Below are positions 14,892 through 23,769 of a DNA stretch of 64,000 nucleotides, piece by piece; the first letter of the stretch is position 1; each line of letters begins with the position of its first letter. The notes beneath the pieces are model-generated. The model worked only from the letters and a program-made list of their open reading frames with translations, had not been told where the DNA came from and did no database searches. Origin of the DNA: Cecembia calidifontis (GTDB lineage Bacteria; Bacteroidota; Bacteroidia; Cytophagales; Cyclobacteriaceae); assembly GCF_004216715.1 (NCBI RefSeq), contig NZ_SGXG01000001.1, positions 558,001 through 622,000 of the forward strand, read 5' to 3'. Position numbers and translations under genes: made by a program.

Positions 14892-16430
14892 ATGAACAAA
14901 GAAGTACGTGTACGTTTCGCCCCCTCACCTACCGGGGCACTGCATATCGGAGGGGTAAGAACCGCCCTCTACAATTATCTTTTTGCCAGAAAAACCAAAG
15001 GCAAATTTTTACTGAGAATAGAAGATACAGACCAAACCCGCTTTGTGCCGGGGGCGGAGGAATATATCAAAGAATCCTTGGATTGGTTGGGAATAACTCC
15101 TGATGAGAGCCCTTGGAATCCGGGTGATTGCGGCCCTTACCGTCAGTCCGAGCGCAAACCGATATACATGCAATATGCAATGGACCTGGTAGAAAAAGGC
15201 CATGCCTATTATGCTTTCGATACTGCTGAGGAATTAGAAGCCATGAGAGAAAGGCTCACAGCAGCCAGGGTTGTTTCCCCTCAGTACAATTCCATCACCA
15301 GGACCCAAATGAAAAACTCCCTTACCCTGCCTGAGGATGAGGTAAAAGCAAGGCTGGCTTCCGGTGAACCCTATGTAATCCGGATAAAAATCCCTAGAAA
15401 GGAAGAAGTGAGGCTGAACGATATGATCCGTGGTTGGGTAATGGTCCATTCCTCCACCCTGGACGATAAAGTACTGATGAAATCTGACGGAATGCCTACT
15501 TATCACCTGGCCAATATCGTGGATGACCACCTGATGGGCATCACCCATGTGATCAGAGGAGAAGAATGGCTACCATCGGCTCCTTTGCATGTGCTGCTTT
15601 ACAGATACCTCGGCTGGGAAGAAACCATGCCACAGTTCGCCCACCTGCCTTTGCTGTTAAAACCAGATGGGAATGGAAAGCTGTCCAAAAGGGATGCCGA
15701 CAAACACGGATTTCCTGTATTCCCGATGGATTGGACCGATCCAAACACTGGCGAAAAAGCCATGGGATTCAGAGAACAGGGTTACCTGAAAGAAGCGGTG
15801 ATTAACTTCCTGGCTTTCCTGGGTTGGAATCCGGGAGATCACAGGGAAATGTTTACCTTGGATGAACTGGTGGAAGCTTTCTCTATCGAAAGGATCGGGA
15901 AGTCAGGTACTAAATTTGACATCAATAAAGCCAAATGGTACAATGAACAGTACCTAAGGGCAAAATCAGATCAGGAATTGGCTGCTTATCTGATTGCTGA
16001 TCTTGAGAAGGAAGGCATACAGATTGAGGAGGAAAAAGCCGCCAAGATCGCACATATCATGAAAGAAAGGGCTACTTTCCCTGCCGACCTTTGGAAAGAA
16101 GGTAAATTCATGTTGATCGCTCCAAAGGAATTCGATGAAAGTGTGGCTTCCAAGAAATGGAATCAGGAAGCGGTGACGGTATTGAATACTTATAAGGAAA
16201 AATTGTCAGCATTTTCAGGTGACTTTACCCCTGAAGCTGCCAAAAACATACTAGAAGCGGCTGCTGAAGCAAATGGCATTAAATTGGGTAAGGTGATGCA
16301 GGCGGTGCGTTTAGCAGCCACTGGTGTGGGTGCAGGACCGGATCTGATGGCTGTATTCAGTATCATAGGAAAAGATGAACTGATCAACCGGATATCCTAC
16401 GCACTAGCACAATTACCTGTTCAAGGATAA
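14892..16430 (+). CDS. gltX: Glutamate--tRNA ligase
   Basis: 512 residues of a class I synthetase. The HIGH motif appears as SPTGALHIGGVRTALYNYLFA (residues 12-32) and the KMSKS motif as GKLSKRDADKHG near residue 264. It charges tRNA-Glu with glutamate in the cytoplasm. IEDTDQTRFVPGAEEYI and HVIRGEEWLPSAPLH are further family signatures. The C-terminal anticodon-binding helices are complete. ATG 14892 follows a probable -7 box at 14813. A small Lys-rich protein gene starts 18 nt after its stop. Confidence 0.96.
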   Translation: MNKEVRVRFAPSPTGALHIGGVRTALYNYLFARKTKGKFLLRIEDTDQTRFVPGAEEYIKESLDWLGITPDESPWNPGDCGPYRQSERKPIYMQYAMDLVEKGHAYYAFDTAEELEAMRERLTAARVVSPQYNSITRTQMKNSLTLPEDEVKARLASGEPYVIRIKIPRKEEVRLNDMIRGWVMVHSSTLDDKVLMKSDGMPTYHLANIVDDHLMGITHVIRGEEWLPSAPLHVLLYRYLGWEETMPQFAHLPLLLKPDGNGKLSKRDADKHGFPVFPMDWTDPNTGEKAMGFREQGYLKEAVINFLAFLGWNPGDHREMFTLDELVEAFSIERIGKSGTKFDINKAKWYNEQYLRAKSDQELAAYLIADLEKEGIQIEEEKAAKIAHIMKERATFPADLWKEGKFMLIAPKEFDESVASKKWNQEAVTVLNTYKEKLSAFSGDFTPEAAKNILEAAAEANGIKLGKVMQAVRLAATGVGAGPDLMAVFSIIGKDELINRISYALAQLPVQG

Positions 16431-16448
16431 AATATAAAGTTGAAGGAG

Positions 16449-16658
16449 ATGGCCAAAAAACCTAAAAAAGAAGAAACCCCTAAGGTCCATAAGGACTTGG
16501 AAGGATTCAAAATGAATATTGACTCTTTTGGGGAAATCTCCAGTACTTTCCCTATTGATAAAATCAATGAATTCCTCAATAAAAATGTGGATGACAAAAA
16601 GCTGAAGGACAGAGAGGATATTGATGATATCAAAGAAGGTAAAAAGAAGAAAAAGTAA
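16449..16658 (+). CDS. Small charged hypothetical protein
   Basis: 69 residues starting at ATG 16449, preceded by GAAGGAG, a fair ribosome site (the frame is open to TTG 16440). It begins MAKKPKKEETPKVHKDLEGF and ends KEGKKKKK, with a hydrophobic-polar middle (GFKMNIDSFGEISSTFPIDKINEFL). There is no signal or membrane segment. I do not recognise a named family. It lies 18 nt after gltX on the same strand and has its own terminator, so it is probably co-transcribed with gltX. Coding is supported by that context and the clean start and stop. Confidence 0.65.
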   Translation: MAKKPKKEETPKVHKDLEGFKMNIDSFGEISSTFPIDKINEFLNKNVDDKKLKDREDIDDIKEGKKKKK

Positions 16659-16661
16659 TTC

Positions 16662-16692
16662 AAAACCGGTCCACATGGATCGGTTTTTTTTT
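16662..16692 (+). terminator. Intrinsic terminator after the gltX unit
   Basis: AAAACCG and CGGTTTT pair, extended by TCC/GGA, followed by a run of T. It begins 4 nt after the stop of the small charged protein gene. Confidence 0.88.
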
Positions 16693-16769
16693 GCTCTGAT
16701 AAAAAATTGAAATAAATTCCTGTGAGAATCTTCAAATTCCTTATATTCGACTTAAAAATTAGTAACAAC

Positions 16770-19538
16770 ATGAGGAATTTCTTCGTTTTTGGACTTCTAT
16801 TTTTATTTTGCCTCCCTGCATTTTCCCAAAATGCTTCCATCAAAGGAAAAGTAACTGACAGTAAGACAGGTGAGCCGCTTCCCTTCTGTAATGTTTTCAT
16901 CAGCAATACTACCATTGCTACCACGACTGACCTGGATGGAAATTATACTTTGGACAATGTCCCAGAGGGAGAATTCGAGCTTGGTTTTTCTTTTATTGGC
17001 TACCAGGCTGTTCAAAAACCCGCCAGCATCAGGCCGGGAAGCCAATTGACCTTCAATGTCAGCTTGGTATCGCTGGAACAGGAACTCTCTGATGTAGAAG
17101 TCAAAGCCTCAAGGGACAGGGCCTGGGAAAGAGAACTGAGAAGGTTCAAAAATTATTTCCTGGGCAATGATGACATGGCTGCCCAATGCGAAATCCTGAA
17201 CCCATGGGTCATTGATTTTCCTGCTGACAACAGCAGCAATAATTTCAGGGCAGAAGCCATACAGCCCATTGAAATTGAGAACAGGGCATTAGGCTATAAG
17301 TTGACTTTTGACCTCAAGGCCTTCCAGTTCACACCCAGCTATTACATAATTTCTGGCGCTACAAGGTTTACAGACCTGGAAGCACCTGATGACAAAACCA
17401 AGTCGGAATGGGAAAGAAAAAGGTTGGACACCTATCTGAAATCGCCAGCGAATATGTTCCGCGCCATGATAGTCAACCAACACAATCAGGAAGGTTTTTA
17501 CCTATATGGAGACAAAGCAGGAGGATCGGAAAGCAGGAATCTGAGATCCGATATTTTTGCGAATGAACTGGGCAAGTCAATAGTCCCTTATAAACCTGAT
17601 AACCTGGTACAACCGGGAAGGAGACCGGGAGAATACCGCATTTACCTGAAAGGCAGGATCGAAATCCATTATGAAAAAGGCTACAGTACCGTCAATACTT
17701 ATAAAGATGCGCCCTACCCCATTTCTTGGGTAGAAGTGAACGGTAATTATGTTACCGTCAATTCAAATGGAATGATCCTGAACCAAAAGGATGTGATTTT
17801 TTCGGGAGACATGGACAAAAGAAAAATATCCAGCCTTCTTCCATTGGATTATCAGCCCAATTTAGCTGATAGGGTAAATACCCAAGTGGCCAGGGATGCA
17901 AATGGCATGCAGGAAAAGGTCTTTTTGCATACCGACAGGGGATTCTATTATCAAGGTGACCCTGTTCTTTTCAAAGCTTATTTCAACTATGCCAACCCGG
18001 AACTGAAAAGGGATTTGAGCAAAATCCTTTATGTAGAGCTTATTTCGGGCGAAAGGGATTTGATTCTACAAAAAAAGTTCAAAATTGAAAATGGGTTGGC
18101 TTTTGGGGAGTTTTTTCTTCCGGATACCCTAAGTCAGAAAACTTATTACCTTAGGGCTTATACCAACTGGAACAGAAATTACGGACCGGACACTTATTTT
18201 ATCCAAGCTTTACCGGTTTTGAGTCCATATGAGCGAATCACGGCTTCGGAGATCAGGCAAGCGAAATCACAGGATATCCAAGTTGGCTTCAGCACCGCGG
18301 AAAACAGCTATGGCAAAAGAGAGAAAGTGAAGGTCAACCTGAGCATCAAGGACAAAGAGGGAAGACCGGTAGCCTCCAGTCTTTCGGTGACAGTTAGGGA
18401 CGGCAAATATGCCCCCGAGCTTGTGGAGCGCCCTTCCCTAGCGGAGATCCTTCAAATCAAAGAAGTGCCTTCCAATATTACCACCGAGAAATTCACCTAT
18501 GCACTCGAAAAAGAATGGAATGTTTCCGGAAGGTTTCTAAATGAAAAAGGCAGGCCGGCAGCTGCCCCATTCACTGTTTATTTCAACAACTTTGAAGGCA
18601 TGTTGGACCTTGAGAGCGATAAGGACGGATTATTTACCTTAGAAGCCATGGACTTTTATGGTCCTTTAGAGTTTACTTTCATGGCCCTGGACAAAAAAGG
18701 AAAAGCGTTTGGTTCATTTGAGCTGGTTGAAAGGCTCAATCCTCCCTTCTTTGTTCCCGCCTCCATCAAGTTTCCAAAGATCACCAAAGTAAGCGAATCC
18801 ATTTTTGAAAAAGTATCAGTACAGGATGAAATCATTCCATTAGAACAGGTGACGGTGGAAAGCCAAAAAGAAGAAAGCGGTACCAGGGCGATATATGGCA
18901 GGGCGGATTATGTAATCAAAGGGGAAAACCTAAACCGCAATGGCAATATCACAGACCTATTGATGAGCCTTAAATCCCAAGTGCCGGGTATGAATGTCAC
19001 CACTACCCTGGAAATCAGGATCAGGGGAGGAGCCACTTCATCCAATCTTTCCATGGAGCCCTTGGTGATGATCAACGGGGCAGTGATGCCTTCCGCTCCG
19101 GGAGTGAGGGCTGCTGACAATATCGCAACCGTAAATCCAAATGATATTGATAGAATTGAAGTGGTAAGCCGGATGAGTTCCATGATGGGAGATTTAGGAA
19201 GAAACGGAATCATTGCGGTTTACCTGAAAAAAGGACTTTCCCAGTCCCCACTTTTAGGAAGCAACACACCGGGATTGAACAATTTGATCATCGATGGCTT
19301 TGGATTTCCTCCAAGTTTCATTCCTTTCAATTATGAGCAAGCAGAAGAAATACCGGAGATTGATCAAAGGGTTACCTTATTTTGGGACCCTTATGCAGTA
19401 ACTGATGATGAAACAGGAACTTTCACCTTTGAATTTTTCACCAATGACAGTCCTGGTGAAAAAATTATTGAAGTGATGGGGTTGAGTATAGATGGCAAAC
19501 CTATACAAGCCACTTATTCTATCCCCATCCGTCAGTAA
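16770..19538 (+). CDS. Exported protein: CarboxypepD-like, MG2-like and TonB-plug domains
   Basis: 922 residues from ATG 16770 (the frame opens at 16722), with signal peptide MRNFFVFGLLFLFCLPAFSQ. Domain order: a carboxypeptidase-regulatory-like beta-sandwich (about 22-105; ASIKGKVTDSKTGEPLPFCNVF), a long middle part, an alpha-2-macroglobulin MG2-like domain (about 375-480; VFLHTDRGFYYQGDPVLFKAYF), and a TonB-receptor plug-like domain (about 710-820; RADYVIKGENLN, RIRGGATSS, ND.. DIDRIEVV). There is no C-terminal beta-barrel, so it cannot be a TonB-dependent channel. Similar large plug-domain proteins are frequent in Bacteroidota and of unknown role; an envelope scaffold or protease-trap function is only inference. 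Confidence 0.75.
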   Translation: MRNFFVFGLLFLFCLPAFSQNASIKGKVTDSKTGEPLPFCNVFISNTTIATTTDLDGNYTLDNVPEGEFELGFSFIGYQAVQKPASIRPGSQLTFNVSLVSLEQELSDVEVKASRDRAWERELRRFKNYFLGNDDMAAQCEILNPWVIDFPADNSSNNFRAEAIQPIEIENRALGYKLTFDLKAFQFTPSYYIISGATRFTDLEAPDDKTKSEWERKRLDTYLKSPANMFRAMIVNQHNQEGFYLYGDKAGGSESRNLRSDIFANELGKSIVPYKPDNLVQPGRRPGEYRIYLKGRIEIHYEKGYSTVNTYKDAPYPISWVEVNGNYVTVNSNGMILNQKDVIFSGDMDKRKISSLLPLDYQPNLADRVNTQVARDANGMQEKVFLHTDRGFYYQGDPVLFKAYFNYANPELKRDLSKILYVELISGERDLILQKKFKIENGLAFGEFFLPDTLSQKTYYLRAYTNWNRNYGPDTYFIQALPVLSPYERITASEIRQAKSQDIQVGFSTAENSYGKREKVKVNLSIKDKEGRPVASSLSVTVRDGKYAPELVERPSLAEILQIKEVPSNITTEKFTYALEKEWNVSGRFLNEKGRPAAAPFTVYFNNFEGMLDLESDKDGLFTLEAMDFYGPLEFTFMALDKKGKAFGSFELVERLNPPFFVPASIKFPKITKVSESIFEKVSVQDEIIPLEQVTVESQKEESGTRAIYGRADYVIKGENLNRNGNITDLLMSLKSQVPGMNVTTTLEIRIRGGATSSNLSMEPLVMINGAVMPSAPGVRAADNIATVNPNDIDRIEVVSRMSSMMGDLGRNGIIAVYLKKGLSQSPLLGSNTPGLNNLIIDGFGFPPSFIPFNYEQAEEIPEIDQRVTLFWDPYAVTDDETGTFTFEFFTNDSPGEKIIEVMGLSIDGKPIQATYSIPIRQ

Positions 19539-19576
19539 TTCCCAAAAAGTATCCTTAATTTTGCCCTATGCAAAAA

Positions 19577-20239
19577 ATGGCCATCCGTGTGGTTTTCACC
19601 TTATTCTTGGGATTCTTTTGTTTCCTACCGGAATTATTGGCCCAGACAAGCCTTGGTTTCCGGGGAGGTGTGAGTAGTTCCCAAGTAAGCTACCGGTATA
19701 GACTCGGCCGCCCTCCTGTGCTTACTTCGGGCATTCAGGGTACTACTTTTGCCTTTGTTTTGGAGCATTTTGGGCAAAAGAATGCAGGACTACAGCTTGA
19801 ATTCCAAAAAATCACCTTGGGGTATACCCAGACAGATGAAGGAGAAGCCGTCAATCAGAGTGAATGGGACTACCTGAAGATGCCCTTGCTTTCTAATTTT
19901 TACTTTGGGAATAAAGGGCGTTTCCACATCAAAATTGGCCCGCATTTTGGCTACCTCTTAGATGCCCGGGATGTAAGAAGGGAGTTTGTAGGCAATGAAA
20001 CCTCTCTCCCCACTTATGGACAGGCGGGAGATGATCCTAAACGCTTCATGTACGGACTTAATTTAGGTGCAGGATTGTCCAAGTTATTTGGAAAAAGTAC
20101 GCTGGCAGGAGATGTGCGCTTTGCCTATGAATTTGCCGGGCCTGAATCCCAAGACCGGATATATGATATCAACAGCACCACCTTGGAAATAACCTTGACT
20201 TACCTTTTCCAGATCAGAAAAGGAAAATGGCAGAAATAA
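19577..20239 (+). CDS. PorT-family-like outer-membrane beta-barrel protein
   Basis: About 220 residues with a signal peptide (MAIRVVFTLFLGFFCFLPELLAQ). The mature part has the repeated amphipathic strands of the PorT/outer-membrane beta-barrel family (SLGFRGGVSSSQVSYRY, AGLQLEFQKITLGYTQ, FHIKIGPHFGYLLDARD, YGLNLGAGLSKLFG, LEITLTYLFQI). A -7-like TAATTTTG at 19556-19563 places transcription near 19570, which favours ATG 19577 over ATG 19568. PorT itself is a T9SS protein, but this family is broad, and I do not assign that role. The nfu gene follows 54 nt later. Confidence 0.7.
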   Translation: MAIRVVFTLFLGFFCFLPELLAQTSLGFRGGVSSSQVSYRYRLGRPPVLTSGIQGTTFAFVLEHFGQKNAGLQLEFQKITLGYTQTDEGEAVNQSEWDYLKMPLLSNFYFGNKGRFHIKIGPHFGYLLDARDVRREFVGNETSLPTYGQAGDDPKRFMYGLNLGAGLSKLFGKSTLAGDVRFAYEFAGPESQDRIYDINSTTLEITLTYLFQIRKGKWQK

Positions 20240-20293
20240 AGGAACTATTCTCGGCCTTTCGTGGTATAATAGAAAAATCCAATCCCGATCATT

Positions 20294-20875
20294 ATGCTTC
20301 AAGCACAAAAGAGACCCGTACATATTTACATGGAAGCCAACCCCAACCCCAACTCCCTGAAGTTTGTGGTCAATTTCATGTTGGCAGATGAAGGCATCAG
20401 CTTTGATTATCCAGATCAGGAAAGCACAGAAAACTCCCCTTTGGCTAAAGAGCTTTTCAATTTTGCAGCAGTAGAGCGTGTATTCATTGCTTCCAATTTT
20501 GTGACTGTCACCAAAAAAGAAGACATTGAATGGCCTGAAATCCAGGATTTTATCCGGGACCATATCAAAAAATACCTGGAGACAGGAAAAGCAGCAGTCA
20601 ATGCGGTTTTTGACAAAGACCCTCTTTTTGATGAAAATGATTCTGAAACCGTCAAAAAAATCAAAGGAATATTGGACGAATACATCCGCCCTGCAGTCGA
20701 GCAGGATGGTGGCGCGATTGTATTCCATAGTTTCCATGATGGTATCGTAAAAGTTTTGCTTCAAGGCAGCTGTTCAGGTTGCCCTTCCAGCACCATTACC
20801 TTGAAAGCCGGTATCCAAAACCTACTCACCAGAATGCTTCCCGAAGTCAAAGAAGTTCAGGCTGAGGGAGTATAG
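20294..20875 (+). CDS. NifU-family iron-sulfur scaffold/carrier (Nfu)
   Basis: 193 residues with two parts. The N-terminal Nfu_N domain (about 10-95; IYMEANPNPNSLKFVVNF, AAVERVFIASNFVTVTKKE) is joined to the NifU C-terminal domain (about 115-190; YIRPAVEQDGGAIVF, GSCSGCPSSTITLKAGIQ). Cys160 and Cys163 form the CxxC that holds a [4Fe-4S] cluster, delivered to apo-enzymes; the iron-sulfur serine dehydratase of this window would be one kind of client. The protein is cytoplasmic. The gene follows the beta-barrel gene and ends with a strong terminator. Confidence 0.93.
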   Translation: MLQAQKRPVHIYMEANPNPNSLKFVVNFMLADEGISFDYPDQESTENSPLAKELFNFAAVERVFIASNFVTVTKKEDIEWPEIQDFIRDHIKKYLETGKAAVNAVFDKDPLFDENDSETVKKIKGILDEYIRPAVEQDGGAIVFHSFHDGIVKVLLQGSCSGCPSSTITLKAGIQNLLTRMLPEVKEVQAEGV

Positions 20876-20907
20876 GATTCCGAAAATTTTACGTTTATTT
20901 TGGAAAG

Positions 20908-20937
20908 GGAAAGTGTTATAAAGACACTTTCCTTTTT
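20908..20937 (+). terminator. Intrinsic terminator after nfu
   Basis: GGAAAGTGT pairs perfectly with ACACTTTCC around TATAAAG and is followed by five T. It lies inside the longest reading frame of the next gene, which shows that gene really starts further downstream. Confidence 0.88.
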
Positions 20938-20959
20938 GTACCAGTTGATCCGGATCAAA

Positions 20960-22030
20960 GTGCTAAAAGGAAATTGGACATGGAGTATGTTGGGACTGAC
21001 CAGTATAGTGGTCAGGTACTTTGCTGTTCAACATCCTGAAAAAACCGAGCAACTCTATTCCAGGACCTTTTTCCCTGCCGTAAGGAATTTGATTGACCTG
21101 AGCATATCCAAATTACCCTTTGCAACGGTCTATATTTTCGTCTTCACGGTTTTTTTGGTATTGTTTTCCTACTTGTACTTTTTGATTCAAAAAGAAGGCT
21201 GGAAACAAAAACTCGGTTTTACGATTCGCTCCTTTTTCAATGGAGCAGGAGCTTTGGTCTTCCTTTTTTTGGTATTGTGGGGATTCAATTACCAAAGGAT
21301 CCCGATTTTTCAGCAGATAGGTATGAAGCCTGTACCGCTCAATCAGGATCAACTCCAACATGAACTGGAACTGACAAGGAATATCCTGAACCAACTCCGC
21401 TACAATATTGAAGAGGACACCATTGCCATAGAGGAAATCATGCCTTATCCAGAACTGGAAAAATTGGTCAGGGCCAATATGCGGGAGCACCTCTATCTCT
21501 TGGGGCTGAATTTTACAGGGGAACCAAGAACAAAACAGTTCTTTCCTGCAGGCTTTATGCGCCGCATGGGCATTTTGGGCATTTACTTTCCCTATACAGG
21601 GGAAAGTTACATTGACCCTACGCTTCATCCTCTTGAAAAACCTTTCACCATAGCCCATGAAATGGCCCATAGCTATGGGGTAACAGATGAAGGGGAGGCC
21701 AATTTCATTGCCTGGGTCATCTGTTCCAATTCTGATGATCCCTTACTGCAGTATTCCGGTCAACTCCGCCTACTACGTTACCAGCTGAATGACCTGTATC
21801 GCATGTCAAAAGAGCTCTATGGGGAATTTTTGAAAAGCCTGCCCAAAGGCATCCGTAATGACCTGATCTCCATTCAGCAGGCCAACGAAAGGATCAAGCC
21901 CTTCAATCTGGAGATCAGCCGCAAATCCAACGACCTCTTCCTCCGTACACAAGGCGTAAAAGCAGGCATCAACAGCTACCAACAGTTGCCGATGCTGGCC
22001 TATGCCTGGAGAAATAGTTTGAATGAGTGA
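20960..22030 (+). CDS. DUF3810 membrane-anchored putative zinc protease
   Basis: About 356 residues from GTG 20960 (the frame is open from TTG 20900; ATG 20987 is a later choice). The start upstream is excluded by an intrinsic terminator at 20908-20937. There are three hydrophobic segments in the first 110 residues (MLGLTSIVVRYF, FATVYIFVFTVFLVLFSYL, GAGALVFLFLVLWGF), followed by a soluble domain. The motif FTIAHEMAHSYGVTDEGEANF contains HExxH plus a downstream Glu, the layout of a zinc metalloprotease. The substrate is unknown. No partner gene is evident, though the M23-like gene follows on the same strand. Confidence 0.78.
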   Translation: MLKGNWTWSMLGLTSIVVRYFAVQHPEKTEQLYSRTFFPAVRNLIDLSISKLPFATVYIFVFTVFLVLFSYLYFLIQKEGWKQKLGFTIRSFFNGAGALVFLFLVLWGFNYQRIPIFQQIGMKPVPLNQDQLQHELELTRNILNQLRYNIEEDTIAIEEIMPYPELEKLVRANMREHLYLLGLNFTGEPRTKQFFPAGFMRRMGILGIYFPYTGESYIDPTLHPLEKPFTIAHEMAHSYGVTDEGEANFIAWVICSNSDDPLLQYSGQLRLLRYQLNDLYRMSKELYGEFLKSLPKGIRNDLISIQQANERIKPFNLEISRKSNDLFLRTQGVKAGINSYQQLPMLAYAWRNSLNE

Positions 22031-22190
22031 TTTTTTTTTAAAAAAATCAATTTAGGAAATTTTTTTAAGCTAAGTGGATTGAATTTTCAAACCTCACCAT
22101 CAAATTCAAAAGGATTTTTAGGAGATTTTTTCCTCACACCTTTAGTTTTCCATCAAAAATTATTTTATTGAAATCAAAAAAAACTAAACA

Positions 22191-23081
22191 ATGCGCTTTT
22201 CTCTTTTATTCCTCTTTTTCTTGTTGTATTCCACTGTTTTTGCTCAAGTCAAATTAGAGTCTGAACAGGACAAAGACGGTAATGTCACCATATACGCCAA
22301 CAACACGGAAGTGATTCCCTATACCTTGGTGGTGGATTTTACAACGCTCATGAATCTGACTTCTTCCGGAGGAAGAACGGTTTTTGCAGTGGCCAACCCA
22401 GGCAGGAGCATAGTCGCCCGATTAAAGAAAACCAATGCCAACCAGGGCAGTTCTTATAACTATTCCACCAAACTCTACAAGGGGAGTTACTTAGACAAAA
22501 GCAAAGAGGAACCTGTTTACCTGATCCCCGTGCAGGAAGGACAAAAAGTCCGCATGCAGCCCATGACACATGTTGAAAATATCTATAAGAAGGAATCGGA
22601 AAACACAAGCTATGTAGGAACTGCTTTTTATCTGGAAGAGTCCACTACTATTTGTGCGCCAAGAAAAGGTATTGTCAGCGATATGAAAATGGATACCCAA
22701 CTCAAAGGAGCTGGCCTTTCTTTTGATGCCTCGGACAATTTTATTGAAATCTATCATGAAGACGGCACTTTTACCAAATTGATGGTGCTGGAATCAGGTT
22801 CCGAAAAAGTGAAAATTGGCGATGTAGTCTATCCAGGGCAGGCCCTTGCAACCTCTTCCGGTGAAAAATACAATAGCGGCAGACATGTGCGGATGGTCCA
22901 GAGCAGGCTGAATAAAGTAGAAAGAGAAATCAAGTTTGAGCAAATTCCGGTTAAACTTTTTGATGGGGAAAAGGAAATATCCAGCAACCAAACGGTCAAT
23001 GAACTCATCGCTTCCCATCCTGAAAACCTTATAAGCAAAGAAATGAGTAAAAAAGAACTGAAGCGCCTGGAGTCCAAATAA
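22191..23081 (+). CDS. Exported M23/LytM-fold protein with degenerate active site
   Basis: 296 residues with signal peptide MRFSLLFLFFLLYSTVFAQ. The first 115 mature residues are a beta-rich domain. Residues about 155-240 follow the LytM layout: APRKGIVSDM, a strand EIYHEDGTFTKLMVL, VKIGDVVYPGQALATSSG and SGRHVRM. In active M23 enzymes the corresponding sites are H...D, a HxNG..Y.HL strand and HxH. Here the last pair is H.R and the first zinc His is not seen, so it is probably not a peptidase. Related inactive LytM proteins (EnvC/NlpD type) regulate amidases, which is a possible role. It ends tail to tail with mnmD. Confidence 0.7.
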   Translation: MRFSLLFLFFLLYSTVFAQVKLESEQDKDGNVTIYANNTEVIPYTLVVDFTTLMNLTSSGGRTVFAVANPGRSIVARLKKTNANQGSSYNYSTKLYKGSYLDKSKEEPVYLIPVQEGQKVRMQPMTHVENIYKKESENTSYVGTAFYLEESTTICAPRKGIVSDMKMDTQLKGAGLSFDASDNFIEIYHEDGTFTKLMVLESGSEKVKIGDVVYPGQALATSSGEKYNSGRHVRMVQSRLNKVEREIKFEQIPVKLFDGEKEISSNQTVNELIASHPENLISKEMSKKELKRLESK

Positions 23082-23099
23082 TCATTGGAGTCTCCAGGC
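23065..23099. terminator. Bidirectional terminator enclosing both convergent stop codons
   Basis: GCCTGGAG-TCCAA pairs with TTGGA-GT-CTCCAGGC (13 bp, with a two-base bulge), and the seven-base loop ATAATCA contains the TAA of the plus-strand gene (23079-23081) and the TGA of the minus-strand mnmD gene (23082-23084). The coding ends therefore form the stem. Confidence 0.75.
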
Positions 23100-23768
23100 T
23101 CTTGTCATTTCTTTTTTGCCGGGTGGGCCGGGCAGGGTCTCTACTTCCAATCCCAATTCCTTAAGGTTTCTCTTCAGTTGACCTTGTGCACAATAGGTCA
23201 CAAAAACTGCCCCAGGATTCATCGTCTCCACCACCTTGGACAGCATTTCTTTGGTCCATAACTCCGGCTGTTTACTGGGGGCAAAAGCATCAAAAAAAAC
23301 AACATCGGCATGGTACAATACCGCCTCTTCCAAAGTGGTCTTATCCTTTTTCATGTTGAAATATTCGGATACAATGCCCCCCTCATTCCAGGGGGCTTCG
23401 TGTAACATCTGAAAATAGGGAGCATAATGATAGATGGAAGTATCCACTTCCGTGTAATTCAATTTGGAATAAACTTCATTTTCCAAAGGAAAAGGCTCAA
23501 TGCTATGGTAAAGGACGGGGACTTTGTACTGTTCGGCCCATACAAGACTCAGCCAGGCATTCAGTCCTGTACCAAAACCTACCTCAAAAATCCTGATGGG
23601 ATACCTGTCTGGGTTGCGTACATACCAGGCTTCCAGTCCATACAGCATAAAAACATGCACAGACTCCCTATATGCCCCATGAAAAGAATGATAGGTCTCA
23701 TTAAGTTCAGGGACAAATAAGGAATGGGAACCATCCTCGGTTGTGATGATTTTTACCTCTCTTGCCAT
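23082..23768 (-). CDS. mnmD: tRNA 5-methylaminomethyl-2-thiouridine methyltransferase MnmD
   Basis: 228 residues. The SAM site is FEVGFGTGLNAWLSLVWA (motif I), with VVFFDAFAPSKQPELWTKEML (the DAF.P motif typical of MnmD/MnmC N-terminal domains) and PGPPGKKEMTRAWR at the end. The enzyme makes the last step of mnm5s2U34 in wobble uridines of tRNA. It is a stand-alone MnmD without the oxidase half of MnmC, as in many non-enteric bacteria. The next gene, ispF, ends two bases upstream of its ATG region on the same strand, so the two are probably co-transcribed. Confidence 0.92.
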   Translation of the reverse strand: MAREVKIITTEDGSHSLFVPELNETYHSFHGAYRESVHVFMLYGLEAWYVRNPDRYPIRIFEVGFGTGLNAWLSLVWAEQYKVPVLYHSIEPFPLENEVYSKLNYTEVDTSIYHYAPYFQMLHEAPWNEGGIVSEYFNMKKDKTTLEEAVLYHADVVFFDAFAPSKQPELWTKEMLSKVVETMNPGAVFVTYCAQGQLKRNLKELGLEVETLPGPPGKKEMTRAWRLQ

Positions 23769-23769
23769 C

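Noticed and set aside
20084..20764. 226-residue antisense frame over the beta-barrel and nfu genes
   Set aside because: Both strands' real genes have full family motifs; this frame has none.
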